From the NCBI RefSeq assembly GCF_019008365.1, contig NZ_JAHHUL010000006.1, positions 109,622 to 173,621 of the forward strand: a stretch of DNA of 64,000 nt, in the 5' to 3' direction. This DNA is from Phosphitispora fastidiosa (GTDB lineage: Bacteria; Bacillota; Thermincolia; Thermincolales; UBA2595). A program made the translations under genes and the position numbers. Each line of letters starts with the position of its first letter. Position 1 is the first letter of the stretch. Below, piece after piece: positions 44,997-53,992 of this stretch. A model generated the notes under the pieces. That model ran no database searches, had not been told where the DNA came from, and saw only the letters and a program-made list of their open reading frames with translations.

Positions 44997-46529
44997 ATGG
45001 AAAATGGCAGAGTCTATTTGGTAGGCGCGGGTCCCGGAGACCCCAAACTTATTACTGTAAAAGGCCTGGAATGTATTCAGACCGCAGATGTCATTGTATA
45101 TGACCGGTTGTCCAGTCCCCGGCTGCTGTCTCATGCTAAACCGGGAGCGGAACTGATTTATGCGGGAAAGTCTCCTGTCAGGCATACCCTCAAGCAGGAC
45201 GAGATTAACCGGGTCCTGGTTGATAAGGCCCAGGAAGGGAAAACAGTTACCCGGCTCAAGGGTGGCGACCCCTTTGTTTTTGGCAGGGGGGGCGAGGAGG
45301 CGGAATTCCTCCTGGAAAATAATATTCCCTTTGAGGTAGTGCCCGGAATAACTTCCGGGATAGCAGTTCCCGCTTATGCCGGAATTCCGGTAACCCACCG
45401 TGATTTTAATTCCACTCTGGCAATTATTACCGGAAATGAAGACCCCACCAAAGAGGATACATCAGTCGAATGGGATAAGGTGGCCACCGGATGTGGGACT
45501 ATCGTATTCTATATGGGCATGAGCAATCTTCCTTATATAGTGGAAAAGCTCACTGCCAACGGGAGACCTCCGGAAACTCCGGCAGCAGTTATCAGATGGG
45601 GCACCAGGCCGGAACAGAAAACGGTGACCGGCGTCCTCAGCAACATTGTGGAAAAGGCCAGGGAGGCCCAGATGGGACACCCGGCAATAATTGTGGTTGG
45701 TGAAGTGGTTTCTCTGAGGGAAAAACTGATGTGGTTTGAACAGAGACCGTTATTTGGGCAAAGAGTTCTGGTGACCCGTTCCCGCAGCCAGGCCAGTGCG
45801 CTGGCCCGGGAAATTGAGCTTTTGGGCGGTGAACCCTGGGAGTTTCCGACCATTGAAATCACAGCTCCCGAGGATTACGGACCGCTGGACAGAGCTATTA
45901 CGGATATTGACTCATATGACTGGCTGGTCCTGACCAGTGTCAATGGTGTCCAGTCTTTTATGAATCGCATGAGGGAGATTAAAAAAGATGTCAGATGCCT
46001 GAAGGATACCAAGATTGCTGCCATTGGCCCCAAAACCAGGGAAGAGATTGAGAAATATGGGGTCTTTTGCGAATTTATGCCTGAGGAGTTTGTGGCTGAA
46101 GCAATAATTGACATCTTCCGGGAACACGATCTCAGAGGCAAGCGATTCCTGCTGCCGCGTGCTGATATCGCCAGGAAGGTGCTGCCTGATACCCTTGAAT
46201 CCATGGGGGCGATAGTTGATGAGGTAACTGCCTACCGGACGGTGATGGGTTCCGGAGATAGCGCCGAGGTTATTAAAATGCTGGAGGAGAAGCGGATACA
46301 TGTCCTCACCTTCACAAGTTCGTCAACTGTGAAGAATTTTGTCAGGAAAATCGGGGCAGATAATATCCCCAGACTTACAGAAGGTGTTATAGTTGCCAGT
46401 ATCGGGCCGATTACTTCAGCGGCAGCCCGGGAACTGGGCCTTGAGGTTGCTGTTGAGGCCGAGGTATATACTATAGATGGCCTGGTGCAGGCTGTTTTGG
46501 ACTATATAAAAACACAGGAGGCGGAGTAA
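44997..46529 (+). CDS. cobA-hemD: Uroporphyrinogen-III methyltransferase / synthase fusion
   Basis: The 510-residue protein joins two enzymes. Residues 1-245 are the SAM-dependent methyltransferase that turns uroporphyrinogen III into precorrin-2 (VGAGPGDPKLITVKG, ADVIVYDRL, RLKGGDPFVFGRGGEE). Residues ~252-510 are uroporphyrinogen-III synthase (VLVTRSRSQASALAREIE, LVLTSVNGV, TFTSSSTVKNF). It receives hydroxymethylbilane from HemC and feeds SirC. This fusion is common in anaerobic Firmicutes. AGGAG lies at the end of hemC, and the stop codon abuts the hemB start. Confidence 0.96.
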   Translation: MENGRVYLVGAGPGDPKLITVKGLECIQTADVIVYDRLSSPRLLSHAKPGAELIYAGKSPVRHTLKQDEINRVLVDKAQEGKTVTRLKGGDPFVFGRGGEEAEFLLENNIPFEVVPGITSGIAVPAYAGIPVTHRDFNSTLAIITGNEDPTKEDTSVEWDKVATGCGTIVFYMGMSNLPYIVEKLTANGRPPETPAAVIRWGTRPEQKTVTGVLSNIVEKAREAQMGHPAIIVVGEVVSLREKLMWFEQRPLFGQRVLVTRSRSQASALAREIELLGGEPWEFPTIEITAPEDYGPLDRAITDIDSYDWLVLTSVNGVQSFMNRMREIKKDVRCLKDTKIAAIGPKTREEIEKYGVFCEFMPEEFVAEAIIDIFREHDLRGKRFLLPRADIARKVLPDTLESMGAIVDEVTAYRTVMGSGDSAEVIKMLEEKRIHVLTFTSSSTVKNFVRKIGADNIPRLTEGVIVASIGPITSAAARELGLEVAVEAEVYTIDGLVQAVLDYIKTQEAE

Positions 46530-47513
46530 ATGAGTTTTCCGGTTGTAAGGGCGAGGAGGCTGAGAAGTTCTGAGAATATGCGCCGTCTGGTCAGGGAAAA
46601 CCGCCTGACAACTGATGACCTCATATATCCCCTGTTCGTAACAAACGGTGATGGTGTCAATAATCCAGTTGCTTCAATGCCAGGGGTTTTTCAGCAGTCA
46701 GTTGACAATATTTTAAAGGAAACAGATGAGATTGTAAAACTGGGCATTCCCGGGGTGCTGCTGTTTGGCATCCCTGCCTACAAAGATGCCCAGGGTTCTT
46801 CGGCTTATGATGATAATGAAGCAGTCCAGCGCGCTATCAGGGAAATAAAGCAGAAATATCCTGAGCTTTTGGTGATTCCGGACCTTTGTATGTGTGAATA
46901 CACCAGTCACGGGCATTGCGGTCTCCTTGACGAGAAGGGTAATGTGCTGAATGACCAGACAATTGAGATTCTGGCCAAGATTGCCTTGTCATATGCAATG
47001 GCCGGAGCAGATATGGTAGCCCCTTCAGATATGATGGACGGGCGGGTTGCCGCAATCAGGAAGGCCCTTGATGCCAATGGTTACAGTAATATACCGATTA
47101 TGTCTTATTCAGCCAAGTATGCTTCAGGTTTTTACGGGCCGTTCCGGGATGTTGCCGAATCAACCCCACAGTTTGGTGACCGCAGGGGCTATCAGATGGA
47201 CCCGGCGAACGGTGATGAGGCTCTGAAGGAAGTTTGGCTTGACGTGGAAGAAGGGGCGGATATTGTGATGGTTAAACCGGCCCTGCCTTACCTTGACATT
47301 ATCAGGAGAATTAAAGATGAATTCAATATGCCTGTGGCAGCTTATAATGTCAGCGGCGAGTTTGCCATGATTAAGGCAGCTGTCCAAAACGGCTGGCTTG
47401 ACGAAAAAAGAGTGGTCATGGAAGCCCTGACGGGTATGAAAAGGGCCGGGGCAGATATTATAATTACCTATCATGCAAAAGATGTTGCCAAATGGCTGAA
47501 GGAGGAACAGTAA
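46530..47513 (+). CDS. hemB: Delta-aminolevulinic acid dehydratase (porphobilinogen synthase)
   Basis: HemB condenses two aminolevulinate molecules to porphobilinogen. The 327-residue protein has the Cys/His zinc site ([16 protein letters not shown]), the Schiff-base lysine regions ([13 protein letters not shown] and [11 protein letters not shown]) and [15 protein letters not shown] precedes the ATG. Its last base is the first base of the next start codon (TAATG). Confidence 0.97.
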   Translation: MSFPVVRARRLRSSENMRRLVRENRLTTDDLIYPLFVTNGDGVNNPVASMPGVFQQSVDNILKETDEIVKLGIPGVLLFGIPAYKDAQGSSAYDDNEAVQRAIREIKQKYPELLVIPDLCMCEYTSHGHCGLLDEKGNVLNDQTIEILAKIALSYAMAGADMVAPSDMMDGRVAAIRKALDANGYSNIPIMSYSAKYASGFYGPFRDVAESTPQFGDRRGYQMDPANGDEALKEVWLDVEEGADIVMVKPALPYLDIIRRIKDEFNMPVAAYNVSGEFAMIKAAVQNGWLDEKRVVMEALTGMKRAGADIIITYHAKDVAKWLKEEQ

Positions 47514-48508
47514 TGATCATTTCCTGGAATACGACAAATCAATGCAACATGTACTGTGATCACTGTTACCGGGATGCCGGCGCCAGGGCAGATGAAGAAC
47601 TGAATACCGAGGAAGGGAAGGCCCTGCTTGACGAGATTAAAAAAGCCGGGTTCAAAATCATGATATTCAGCGGCGGGGAACCGTTTATGAGGCCAGACAT
47701 CTTCGAACTGGTTGAATACTCAAAAAGTCTGGGCCTGATTACGGTTTTCGGTACCAATGGCACCCTGATTACCCCCGAGGTGGCTCAAAGGTTGAAAGAA
47801 ATCGGTGTGGATGGGGTTGGCATCAGCCTGGACAGCCTGGATAGGGAGAAACACGACCGGCTCAGGAAGTTTAAAGGAGCCTGGGACGGGGCTGTACAGG
47901 GAATGAAGAACTGCCATGCTGCCGGGGTTCCTTTCCAGATTCATACTACCCTGATGGACTGGAACTGGAACGAGGCCGAGGCAATTACAGATTTTGCTAT
48001 TGAGCTGGGGGCTAAGGCCCACCACTTCTTCTTCCTGGTTCCTACCGGAAGGGCCAAAAATATTGAAGAAGAGTCCCTCAGGGCTGAACAATACGAAGAA
48101 ATTCTGACCCGGATTATGAAGAAACAGCAGCAGGTTGATATTGAACTGAAACCCACCTGTGCGCCCCAGTTCATGAGGATTGCCAAACAGATGGGGATGG
48201 ACCTCAGGTTTGGGCGCGGCTGCCTGGCGGGGACCTCATACTGCATTATCGGTCCTAAGGGCAAGGTTCAGCCGTGTGCCTATATGGACATGGAGGTCGG
48301 CAATGTCAGGGAAACCCCATTCAGTGAAATATGGACTGACAGTGAGGTTTTCCGGACCCTGAGGACACTGGATTACAAGGGTGGCTGCGGCAGTTGCGGC
48401 TATAAGAAAATCTGCGGCGGCTGCCGTGCCAGAGCCGCATTTTACAATGACGGCGACTATATGGCTGAAGAACCATGGTGCTTGTATCAGGGGAGAAAAG
48501 GTTATTGA
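47513..48508 (+). CDS. ahbC: Radical SAM heme-pathway enzyme, AhbC/NirJ type
   Basis: The 331-residue protein has the radical SAM cysteines Cys11, Cys15 and Cys18 in CNMYCDHC, the SAM-binding FSGGEP and a C-terminal SPASM-like cysteine set (CGSCGYKKICGGC). The start NTTNQCNMYCDHCYRDAG and the position behind hemB fit the AhbC/NirJ2 group, which removes acetate groups from didecarboxysiroheme. AhbD, the last enzyme, is the main alternative. GGAGG lies seven bases before the ATG. The siroheme decarboxylase genes ahbA/ahbB are not in the window, and neither are hemE, hemH or hemG. Confidence 0.85.
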   Translation: MIISWNTTNQCNMYCDHCYRDAGARADEELNTEEGKALLDEIKKAGFKIMIFSGGEPFMRPDIFELVEYSKSLGLITVFGTNGTLITPEVAQRLKEIGVDGVGISLDSLDREKHDRLRKFKGAWDGAVQGMKNCHAAGVPFQIHTTLMDWNWNEAEAITDFAIELGAKAHHFFFLVPTGRAKNIEEESLRAEQYEEILTRIMKKQQQVDIELKPTCAPQFMRIAKQMGMDLRFGRGCLAGTSYCIIGPKGKVQPCAYMDMEVGNVRETPFSEIWTDSEVFRTLRTLDYKGGCGSCGYKKICGGCRARAAFYNDGDYMAEEPWCLYQGRKGY

Positions 48509-48542
48509 GGGCGTAGGCCGCAATGACAGCTAACACAAATAG

Positions 48543-48601
48543 GGTAGAGAGGCACCGGGCTGCCCGGACTGATTGGCAGCCGAGGTACTTCTCTACCTTT
48601 T
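48543..48601 (+). terminator. Large two-stem hairpin ending in T-run
   Basis: GGTAGAGA pairs with TCTCTACC, continued by about five more pairs with one mismatch. Inside, GGCTGCC pairs with GGCAGCC. TTTT follows the outer stem. It lies between ahbC and hemL and is large for a simple terminator, so a leader RNA for hemL is possible. Confidence 0.7.
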
Positions 48602-48681
48602 ACATAATTAAAAGTAAACCTGTGGGAACAATAAATGTGCGCTTATTTCCGGCGCAAATCTAGTGAAAGGCGGTACAAATA

Positions 48682-49974
48682 ATGCATAAAGGCTACAGTC
48701 AATCTGTCAAACTTTTTGAGGAGGCCCAAAAATATATTCCGGGTGGAGTCAATAGTCCTGTAAGGGCTTTTAAATCTGTCGGACACGACCCTGTTTTCAT
48801 CGAGAAAGCCAATGGCTCCAAAATTTATGATGCTGACGGAAATGAGTACATAGACTATGTAGGGTCTTGGGGCCCCATGATTCTCGGACACCAGCATCCT
48901 GAGGTTGTTGCGGCCCTCAAAGCATACCTGGATAAAGGAACCAGCTATGGAGCGCCAACCGAACTGGAGACTGAAATGGCTAAAACCATTATTGCTGCCT
49001 TTCCGGCTATGGATATGGTCAGGATGGTTAATTCAGGAACAGAGGCTACAATGAGCGCCTTAAGGGCTGCCCGGGGATATACCGGGAGGAACAAGATAGT
49101 CAAGTTTGAGGGTTGTTATCATGGACATGCCGATTCCCTGCTTATTAAGGCAGGTTCAGGAGCGCTGACTCTTGGAGTCCCCACCAGCCCGGGGGTGCCG
49201 GAGAATATCGCTGTGAACACAATTACGGCCCAGTTTAATAACCTGGACACAGTAAAAAAGATATTTGAAATAGAGGGTGAGGACATTGCGGCCGTTATCG
49301 TAGAGCCGGTAGCCGGCAATATGGGAGTCGTCCCGCCCCAACCCGGATTTCTGGAAGGACTCCGGGAAATAACGGGGAAATATGGCGCCCTGCTGATATT
49401 TGATGAAGTAATGACAGGGTTCAGGGTGGCCTATGGCGGAGCTCAGCTGCGTTTTGGCATTGAGCCTGACCTGACCTGCCTGGGTAAGGTTATCGGAGGC
49501 GGTCTCCCGGTAGGCGCCTATGGCGGAAGACAGGAAATCATGTCAAGGATTGCTCCCTCAGGCCCCATTTACCAGGCCGGTACCCTGTCAGGGAACCCCC
49601 TGGCAATGACAGCAGGGCTGGTTACCTTAAAACAACTGCAAAAACCCGGTATCTATGACGAACTGGAGAAAAAGGCTTCCCGGCTGGCAGCAGGACTTGC
49701 TGATGCGGCAGATAAGGCCGGCGCTGTTGCCTCCTTTAACAGGGTCGGCTCAATGGTATGTACCTTTTTCACCGGTGAGCAGGTGACCGATTTCGCGACT
49801 GCCTGCAGCTCTGATACCAACAAATTTGCTGCCTTCTTCAGGATCATGCTGGAAAAGGGTATTTACCTGGCGCCGTCACAGTTTGAGGCAGCCTTTGTCT
49901 CCCTGGCCCATACTGATGCAGACATTGACCGGACAGTTGCTGCGGCTTCTGAGGCCTTTCGTGAAGTCTTATAG
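48682..49974 (+). CDS. hemL: Glutamate-1-semialdehyde 2,1-aminomutase
   Basis: HemL converts glutamate-1-semialdehyde to 5-aminolevulinate with pyridoxamine phosphate. The 430-residue protein has [43 protein letters not shown] and the cofactor lysine Lys269 in [17 protein letters not shown]. Length and motifs are normal. AAAGGCGG lies before the ATG. It is separated from the other heme genes by the hairpin at 48543, so it may have its own promoter, which I could not identify. Confidence 0.97.
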   Translation: MHKGYSQSVKLFEEAQKYIPGGVNSPVRAFKSVGHDPVFIEKANGSKIYDADGNEYIDYVGSWGPMILGHQHPEVVAALKAYLDKGTSYGAPTELETEMAKTIIAAFPAMDMVRMVNSGTEATMSALRAARGYTGRNKIVKFEGCYHGHADSLLIKAGSGALTLGVPTSPGVPENIAVNTITAQFNNLDTVKKIFEIEGEDIAAVIVEPVAGNMGVVPPQPGFLEGLREITGKYGALLIFDEVMTGFRVAYGGAQLRFGIEPDLTCLGKVIGGGLPVGAYGGRQEIMSRIAPSGPIYQAGTLSGNPLAMTAGLVTLKQLQKPGIYDELEKKASRLAAGLADAADKAGAVASFNRVGSMVCTFFTGEQVTDFATACSSDTNKFAAFFRIMLEKGIYLAPSQFEAAFVSLAHTDADIDRTVAAASEAFREVL

Positions 49975-50019
49975 AAGATTAAAAAATTACTCCTAAAGAG
50001 GGAGATATTTCAAAAAAAG

Positions 50020-50049
50020 AGAGGAAAAACGTTAATTTTTGTCGAATAA
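50020..50049 (+). promoter_or_regulatory. Sigma-H-like promoter of the diheme-cheR operon
   Basis: AGAGGAAAA, a 12-base spacer and GTCGAATAA match all defined positions of the sigma-H pattern. It ends 26 bases before the start codon. Confidence 0.65.
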
Positions 50050-50075
50050 TTAAAAATTGGTAAGGAGTGGGTAGG

Positions 50076-50324
50076 GTGGTAAACAGGAAGAACCTTATCA
50101 CAATTCTGCTTGCAGTGGCCTTGGTGTTTGTTATTTATTTTAATATCAACCGGACTCAACACGGGAACCCTGAGGAGTGGATGAAGGAACACGGTGTGAT
50201 TACGGAACGCCGCGGGGACCCTGAGAGATTTTGCCTGGACTGCCACAGTAAAAAGTTCAGCCATACCAAGGAAAACTTCTGTAATAAGTGTCATATACCA
50301 AATAATGTTGAACCGGTAAAGTAA
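50076..50324 (+). CDS. Small membrane-anchored diheme cytochrome
   Basis: The 82-residue protein starts at the GTG at 50076, eight bases after AAGGAG; a GTG at 50067 overlaps that site. One hydrophobic segment (about residues 6-22) is followed by a short soluble part with two CXXCH motifs (CLDCH and CNKCH, 12 residues apart). It looks like a minimal electron relay bound to the outer face of the membrane. It is followed at 30 bases by cheR, an unusual partner. Confidence 0.85.
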   Translation: MVNRKNLITILLAVALVFVIYFNINRTQHGNPEEWMKEHGVITERRGDPERFCLDCHSKKFSHTKENFCNKCHIPNNVEPVK

Positions 50325-50353
50325 TAATTTATTGTGCAGAGAGGTAGAACACT

Positions 50354-51130
50354 ATGGCGGATGCATATGAAACATTTCTGGATGGCTTACGGAGAAAAAA
50401 AGGTCTGGATTTAACCGGTTACAAACGTCCCCAGATGGAGAGGCGTATCAACAGTCTGATGCGGAGTCTGAAAATCACTGATTACGGCATATATCTGGGT
50501 CTGCTGGAAAAAGAAATAGCCCATTGGAGGAAGTTTCTTGATACATTAACTATTAATGTATCAGAATTCTACAGGAACCCTTCTCAGTGGCAGGTCCTGG
50601 AAGAAAAGATTCTGCCTGAACTGATTCAGGCGTCCCGGTCGTTGAAAATATGGAGCGCGGGGTGTTCCACCGGTGAAGAGCCCTATACCCTAACTATGGT
50701 GATGATGAACCGTTTTCCCCATATAAACTTCACTATGCTGGCCACCGATGTTGATGACGAGGTGCTAAACAAAGCCAGGACGGGAGTATATAATGATAAG
50801 GCTGTCCTGAATCTGCCTCAGAATTATATTAATGGGAATTTTACTAAGGAAGGCAGCAACTTCAAAATAAAAGATGAAGTAAAAAAAAGAGTCAATTTTA
50901 TGAAACACAACCTTTTGACAGATGCTTTTGACAGAAATTTTGATTTGATTCTGTGCCGGAATGTGGTTATCTATTTTACAGAGGAAAGTAAGGCCCAGCT
51001 TTACCGGAAGTTTTATACCGGATTGAAACAAAATGGAATCCTTTTTACAGGGAGTACCGAACAGATATTTCAGGCCAGGGAAATTGGCTTTTCTCTTGTA
51101 TCATCTTTTTTCTACAAGAAAGGTGACTGA
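50354..51130 (+). CDS. cheR: CheR-type protein-glutamate methyltransferase
   Basis: The 258-residue protein has the CheR N-terminal helical domain (residues ~1-75) and the SAM-binding domain with WSAGCSTGEEPYTL and LILCRNVVIYF. CheR methylates glutamates of chemoreceptors. No chemotaxis receptor or other che gene is nearby, so the target is uncertain. GAGAGG lies before the ATG. It is probably co-transcribed with the diheme gene upstream. Confidence 0.94.
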   Translation: MADAYETFLDGLRRKKGLDLTGYKRPQMERRINSLMRSLKITDYGIYLGLLEKEIAHWRKFLDTLTINVSEFYRNPSQWQVLEEKILPELIQASRSLKIWSAGCSTGEEPYTLTMVMMNRFPHINFTMLATDVDDEVLNKARTGVYNDKAVLNLPQNYINGNFTKEGSNFKIKDEVKKRVNFMKHNLLTDAFDRNFDLILCRNVVIYFTEESKAQLYRKFYTGLKQNGILFTGSTEQIFQAREIGFSLVSSFFYKKGD

Positions 51131-51187
51131 GGAAAGGTAATCAAACAATGATTTCAATTTGCCCTTAACGGAGAGGGGGGTTAAATT

Positions 51188-53365
51188 ATGTCTGGTGAAA
51201 CAATTTTTGCCCTGGATATCGGCACCAGGTCAATTACCGGTGTCATCATGCAGGAGACAACCAAAGGTCTTGAAATTTTGGCAGCAGAACAAAGGGAGCA
51301 CCAAAACAGGGCTATGATTGACGGACAGATACATGATATTGAACAGGTGGCCGAATCAATTAAGGCGATTAAGGACAAGCTTGAGAACAGACTTGGCCAG
51401 ACCCTTAAACAGGCTGCTGTGGCAGCCGCAGGAAGGGCTCTGAAGACTACAAGGCTTAATGTGAGTGCAGATATTCCAGAATTCCGGGAGATACACCGGG
51501 ATGATATCCTCAGGCTTGAACTTCAGGCGGTACAGGAAGCTCAAAGCCGTTTGGCAAATGAGGAAGATACCCAGACAGCAGAGTCCCTGAATTATCACTG
51601 TGTCGGCTACAGTGTAGTTTATTATGAGCTGGATGGCTATAAAATCGGCAGCTTATACAGTCAGAAGGGCAGGAATATGAGTGTTGAGGTTATTGCAACT
51701 TTTCTGCCCAGGGTTGTTGTCGATTCTCTCTTTGCTGCTTTGCAGCAGGCAGGTTTGGAAATGGCCAGCCTGACCCTGGAGCCTATTGCCGCAAGTGCGG
51801 TGGTGGTGCCGCCCAGTATGAGACAGCTAAATATTGCACTTGTTGATATAGGGGCCGGAACTTCGGATATTGCTATTACCGACGATGGGTCCATAGCCGG
51901 TTACGGAATGGTTCCGGTAGCCGGTGATGAAATAACAGAGAAGATTTCTGAAATATACCTGCTTGATTTTAACACGGCAGAGAGGATTAAGCGGTCCCTG
52001 CAGGATAACAGTGACATTGGTTTTACCGATGTCCTGGGAATTGAGCATACTGTTTCCGCCAGGGAGGTTCTTGATATTGTCGGAGAAGCTGTCCAGGATT
52101 TAACGAAACAGATAAGTGATAAAATAATTGAACTTAACGGAAAGACCCCGCAGGCCGTTATTTGTATTGGCGGAGGAAGCCTTACTCCTCTATTAAAGGA
52201 TATGCTGGCAGACAATATTGGGCTTACCAGGCAGAGAGTGGCAGTCAGGGGCCGGGAGGCGATTGCAGAGGTGTTCGGTACCCAGGAACTGATGGGGCCT
52301 GAGGCCGTAACTCCAATTGGAATAGCTGTGACAGCATATGAACATAAGGGCCTTGGGTTTGCCAAGGTGATGGTTAATGACCGGCAGATCCGGCTTTTTG
52401 AGGTCAACCGGGGTACAGTGGCCGATGCCCTGCTGGCAGCAGGCATCAGTATGCGCAAGACACAACCGCGGCTGGGAATGGCCCTTACTTTGACGGTCAA
52501 CGGAGATTTAAAGATCATCAAAGGCGGCAGAGGCAAACCGGCAGTTATCCGGCTGAACGGGGAAGACGTTACCATTGATGTCCCGGTAAAACATAATGAT
52601 ATCATAGAATTTGTTGAGGCCCGGGATGGTGAAAACGCCCGGGGACACATTTACGATCTGGTGCCCCACATCTTTGCTTTGAATATTTCTGTTAACAGCG
52701 AACCTTTTGTGATTAACCCGGTGATTACTATGAACGGTAAACCTGCGGCCTACCACGAAGAGCTCGTGGATAATGCCAGGGTAGTCCATTATTTACCCAG
52801 GACTGTGACAGAGGTCCTGGAAATAGCGGGCTGTGCTGATTCCGGTGACGATTGCTACATATATATTAACGAGCGTTTGGTTGATTCCATGGCTGAAGTT
52901 AATGACGGGGATGACATAATCCTGGAAAGGGCTGCTGAACCAATACCGACCGGTGAACCAATGCCAAACGTTGAGCCTGTTCCAGGAGATGATACCGGCG
53001 ATATCCAAACTGAGCCGGATACTGCGGCAGAGCCAATGAAAGCGGCGGAGCTTGCAGAGCATGCAGAGACGGCAGAGCATGCAGAGACAGTAGAGTATGC
53101 AGAGACAGTAGAGCATGCAGAGACAGTAGATCCGGCAGGTGAGGACGAATCTAATGTCCCCAGGTTTACTATTGTCACGGTTAATAATGAAACGGTAGAA
53201 ATTCCTGGGGTGGATGCTATTCTTACAGATGTACTGACACGGACCAATCTTCAGTTAATACCTCCCGAAACCGGAATGAGACTTGAACTAAAAGTTAACG
53301 GGAGCTCCGCTGAATTTACAACGCCACTTAAAGATGGTGACAATGTATTATTAGAATGGAAATAA
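51188..53365 (+). CDS. FtsA-like actin-fold protein with long C-terminal extension
   Basis: The 725-residue protein begins with the actin-fold phosphate loop ALDIGTRSITGVI. It contains ALVDIGAGTSDIAI-like (residues ~217-230) and ICIGGGSLTPLLKD segments, as in FtsA and PilM. FtsA is about 420 residues. Here the extra ~320 residues hold beta-rich units that resemble small beta-grasp domains (LTVNGDLKIIKGG, VNGSSAEFTTPLKDGDNVLLEW at the end) and a low-complexity Glu/Ala stretch. Such longer FtsA homologues are known in clostridial genomes, but their job is unclear. The gene could share the 50076 operon. Confidence 0.85.
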   Translation: MSGETIFALDIGTRSITGVIMQETTKGLEILAAEQREHQNRAMIDGQIHDIEQVAESIKAIKDKLENRLGQTLKQAAVAAAGRALKTTRLNVSADIPEFREIHRDDILRLELQAVQEAQSRLANEEDTQTAESLNYHCVGYSVVYYELDGYKIGSLYSQKGRNMSVEVIATFLPRVVVDSLFAALQQAGLEMASLTLEPIAASAVVVPPSMRQLNIALVDIGAGTSDIAITDDGSIAGYGMVPVAGDEITEKISEIYLLDFNTAERIKRSLQDNSDIGFTDVLGIEHTVSAREVLDIVGEAVQDLTKQISDKIIELNGKTPQAVICIGGGSLTPLLKDMLADNIGLTRQRVAVRGREAIAEVFGTQELMGPEAVTPIGIAVTAYEHKGLGFAKVMVNDRQIRLFEVNRGTVADALLAAGISMRKTQPRLGMALTLTVNGDLKIIKGGRGKPAVIRLNGEDVTIDVPVKHNDIIEFVEARDGENARGHIYDLVPHIFALNISVNSEPFVINPVITMNGKPAAYHEELVDNARVVHYLPRTVTEVLEIAGCADSGDDCYIYINERLVDSMAEVNDGDDIILERAAEPIPTGEPMPNVEPVPGDDTGDIQTEPDTAAEPMKAAELAEHAETAEHAETVEYAETVEHAETVDPAGEDESNVPRFTIVTVNNETVEIPGVDAILTDVLTRTNLQLIPPETGMRLELKVNGSSAEFTTPLKDGDNVLLEWK
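53054..53125 (+). repeat. Four 18-bp in-frame repeats
   Basis: Four units of the type GCAGAGCATGCAGAGACA encode Ala/Val-Glu-His/Tyr-Ala-Glu-Thr. They form a flexible acidic linker in the FtsA-like protein. Confidence 0.93.
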
Positions 53366-53513
53366 TAATATTTTGGAAAAAAAATTTCGATTTGACGGTA
53401 TTCGACATTTTCTCTGAAGGATATTTGCAATAATTCCTAGAAGAAAACATAAAAAAAACACAGTTTGGGACAGATTAACAATCCAACCACAATAAAGTGT
53501 GGGAGAGATGAAA

Positions 53514-53711
53514 ATGTGGACAAACCGTCGGGAATTCCGGAAAAAGATCCGGGAAAAACAGAGAGAAATGTACAGTTTGGTAAAGAATAAGGGTCTAAAT
53601 GACCCGGATGTGTACAACAAGAGCTGTGAAATTGACTGTTTGATAGTAGAGTATATGAAAAGATATAACTGTTTTATCAGTACAACATTATTTAATAATT
53701 ATTATAATTAG
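53514..53711 (+). CDS. Spo0E-like sporulation regulatory protein
   Basis: The 65-residue protein has the Spo0E-type pattern SCEIDCLIVEYMK, close to the SxxLDxLI motif of small aspartyl-phosphate phosphatases that dephosphorylate Spo0A. GGGAG lies eight bases before the ATG at 53514; in-frame starts at 53499 and 53508 are less well placed. The C-terminus is rich in Asn and Tyr. Its presence supports an endospore-forming host. It stands alone on the plus strand before the riboswitch region. Confidence 0.8.
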   Translation: MWTNRREFRKKIREKQREMYSLVKNKGLNDPDVYNKSCEIDCLIVEYMKRYNCFISTTLFNNYYN

Positions 53712-53814
53712 GGCTTTTGATACAGTTGCTCAATTGGGATTAATATTTCTTTACCGGACACCCTGTTTACATTGGCTTGTAACGTATAAATATAATAAGC
53801 TAACCGCATATTTT

Positions 53815-53897
53815 TTTACCGTAAAGGCAAACCTACCGAAAGTTAGGGACGCAAAGCCATGGGTCTAAAGCTTTTGCTATGACAGCCAGGCTGCCGA
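53815..53897 (+). promoter_or_regulatory. Cyclic di-GMP-I riboswitch (GEMM) aptamer
   Basis: The conserved blocks of the GEMM-I aptamer appear in order: AAAGGCAAACC, a short stem capped by CGAAAG, GGGACGCAAAGCC, GGGTCTAAAG, CTATGACAGCCAGG and GCTGCC. The GAAA loop and its receptor region are both present. A TATAAT at 53791 with TTTACA 19 bases upstream may be its promoter. It lies before an HD-GYP gene whose product should degrade the ligand, so feedback control is likely. Confidence 0.93.
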
Positions 53898-53906
53898 AAA
53901 ACTGAT

Positions 53907-53943
53907 CCGTCTGCTTTTCCGGCAAGCAAGGCGGAATTTTTAT
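53907..53943 (+). terminator. Riboswitch expression platform: intrinsic terminator
   Basis: CCGTCTGCTT pairs with AAGCAAGGCGG (one bulged A, one G-T pair) and is followed by AATTTTTATTT. TTTTCCGGCA inside it can also pair with TGCCGAAAA at the 3' edge of the aptamer, giving a plausible antiterminator switch. Confidence 0.75.
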
Positions 53944-53992
53944 TTCCTAAAATGACGAAAGTGACGAAAATGACAGGAGAGGGGGCAGGTCT

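Noticed and set aside
17387..50047. TGTCGAA sequences as Spo0A boxes (for example at 17387 and 50040).
   Set aside because: About eight such 7-mers are expected by chance in 64 kb on both strands, and these two are explained as sigma-H -10 elements.
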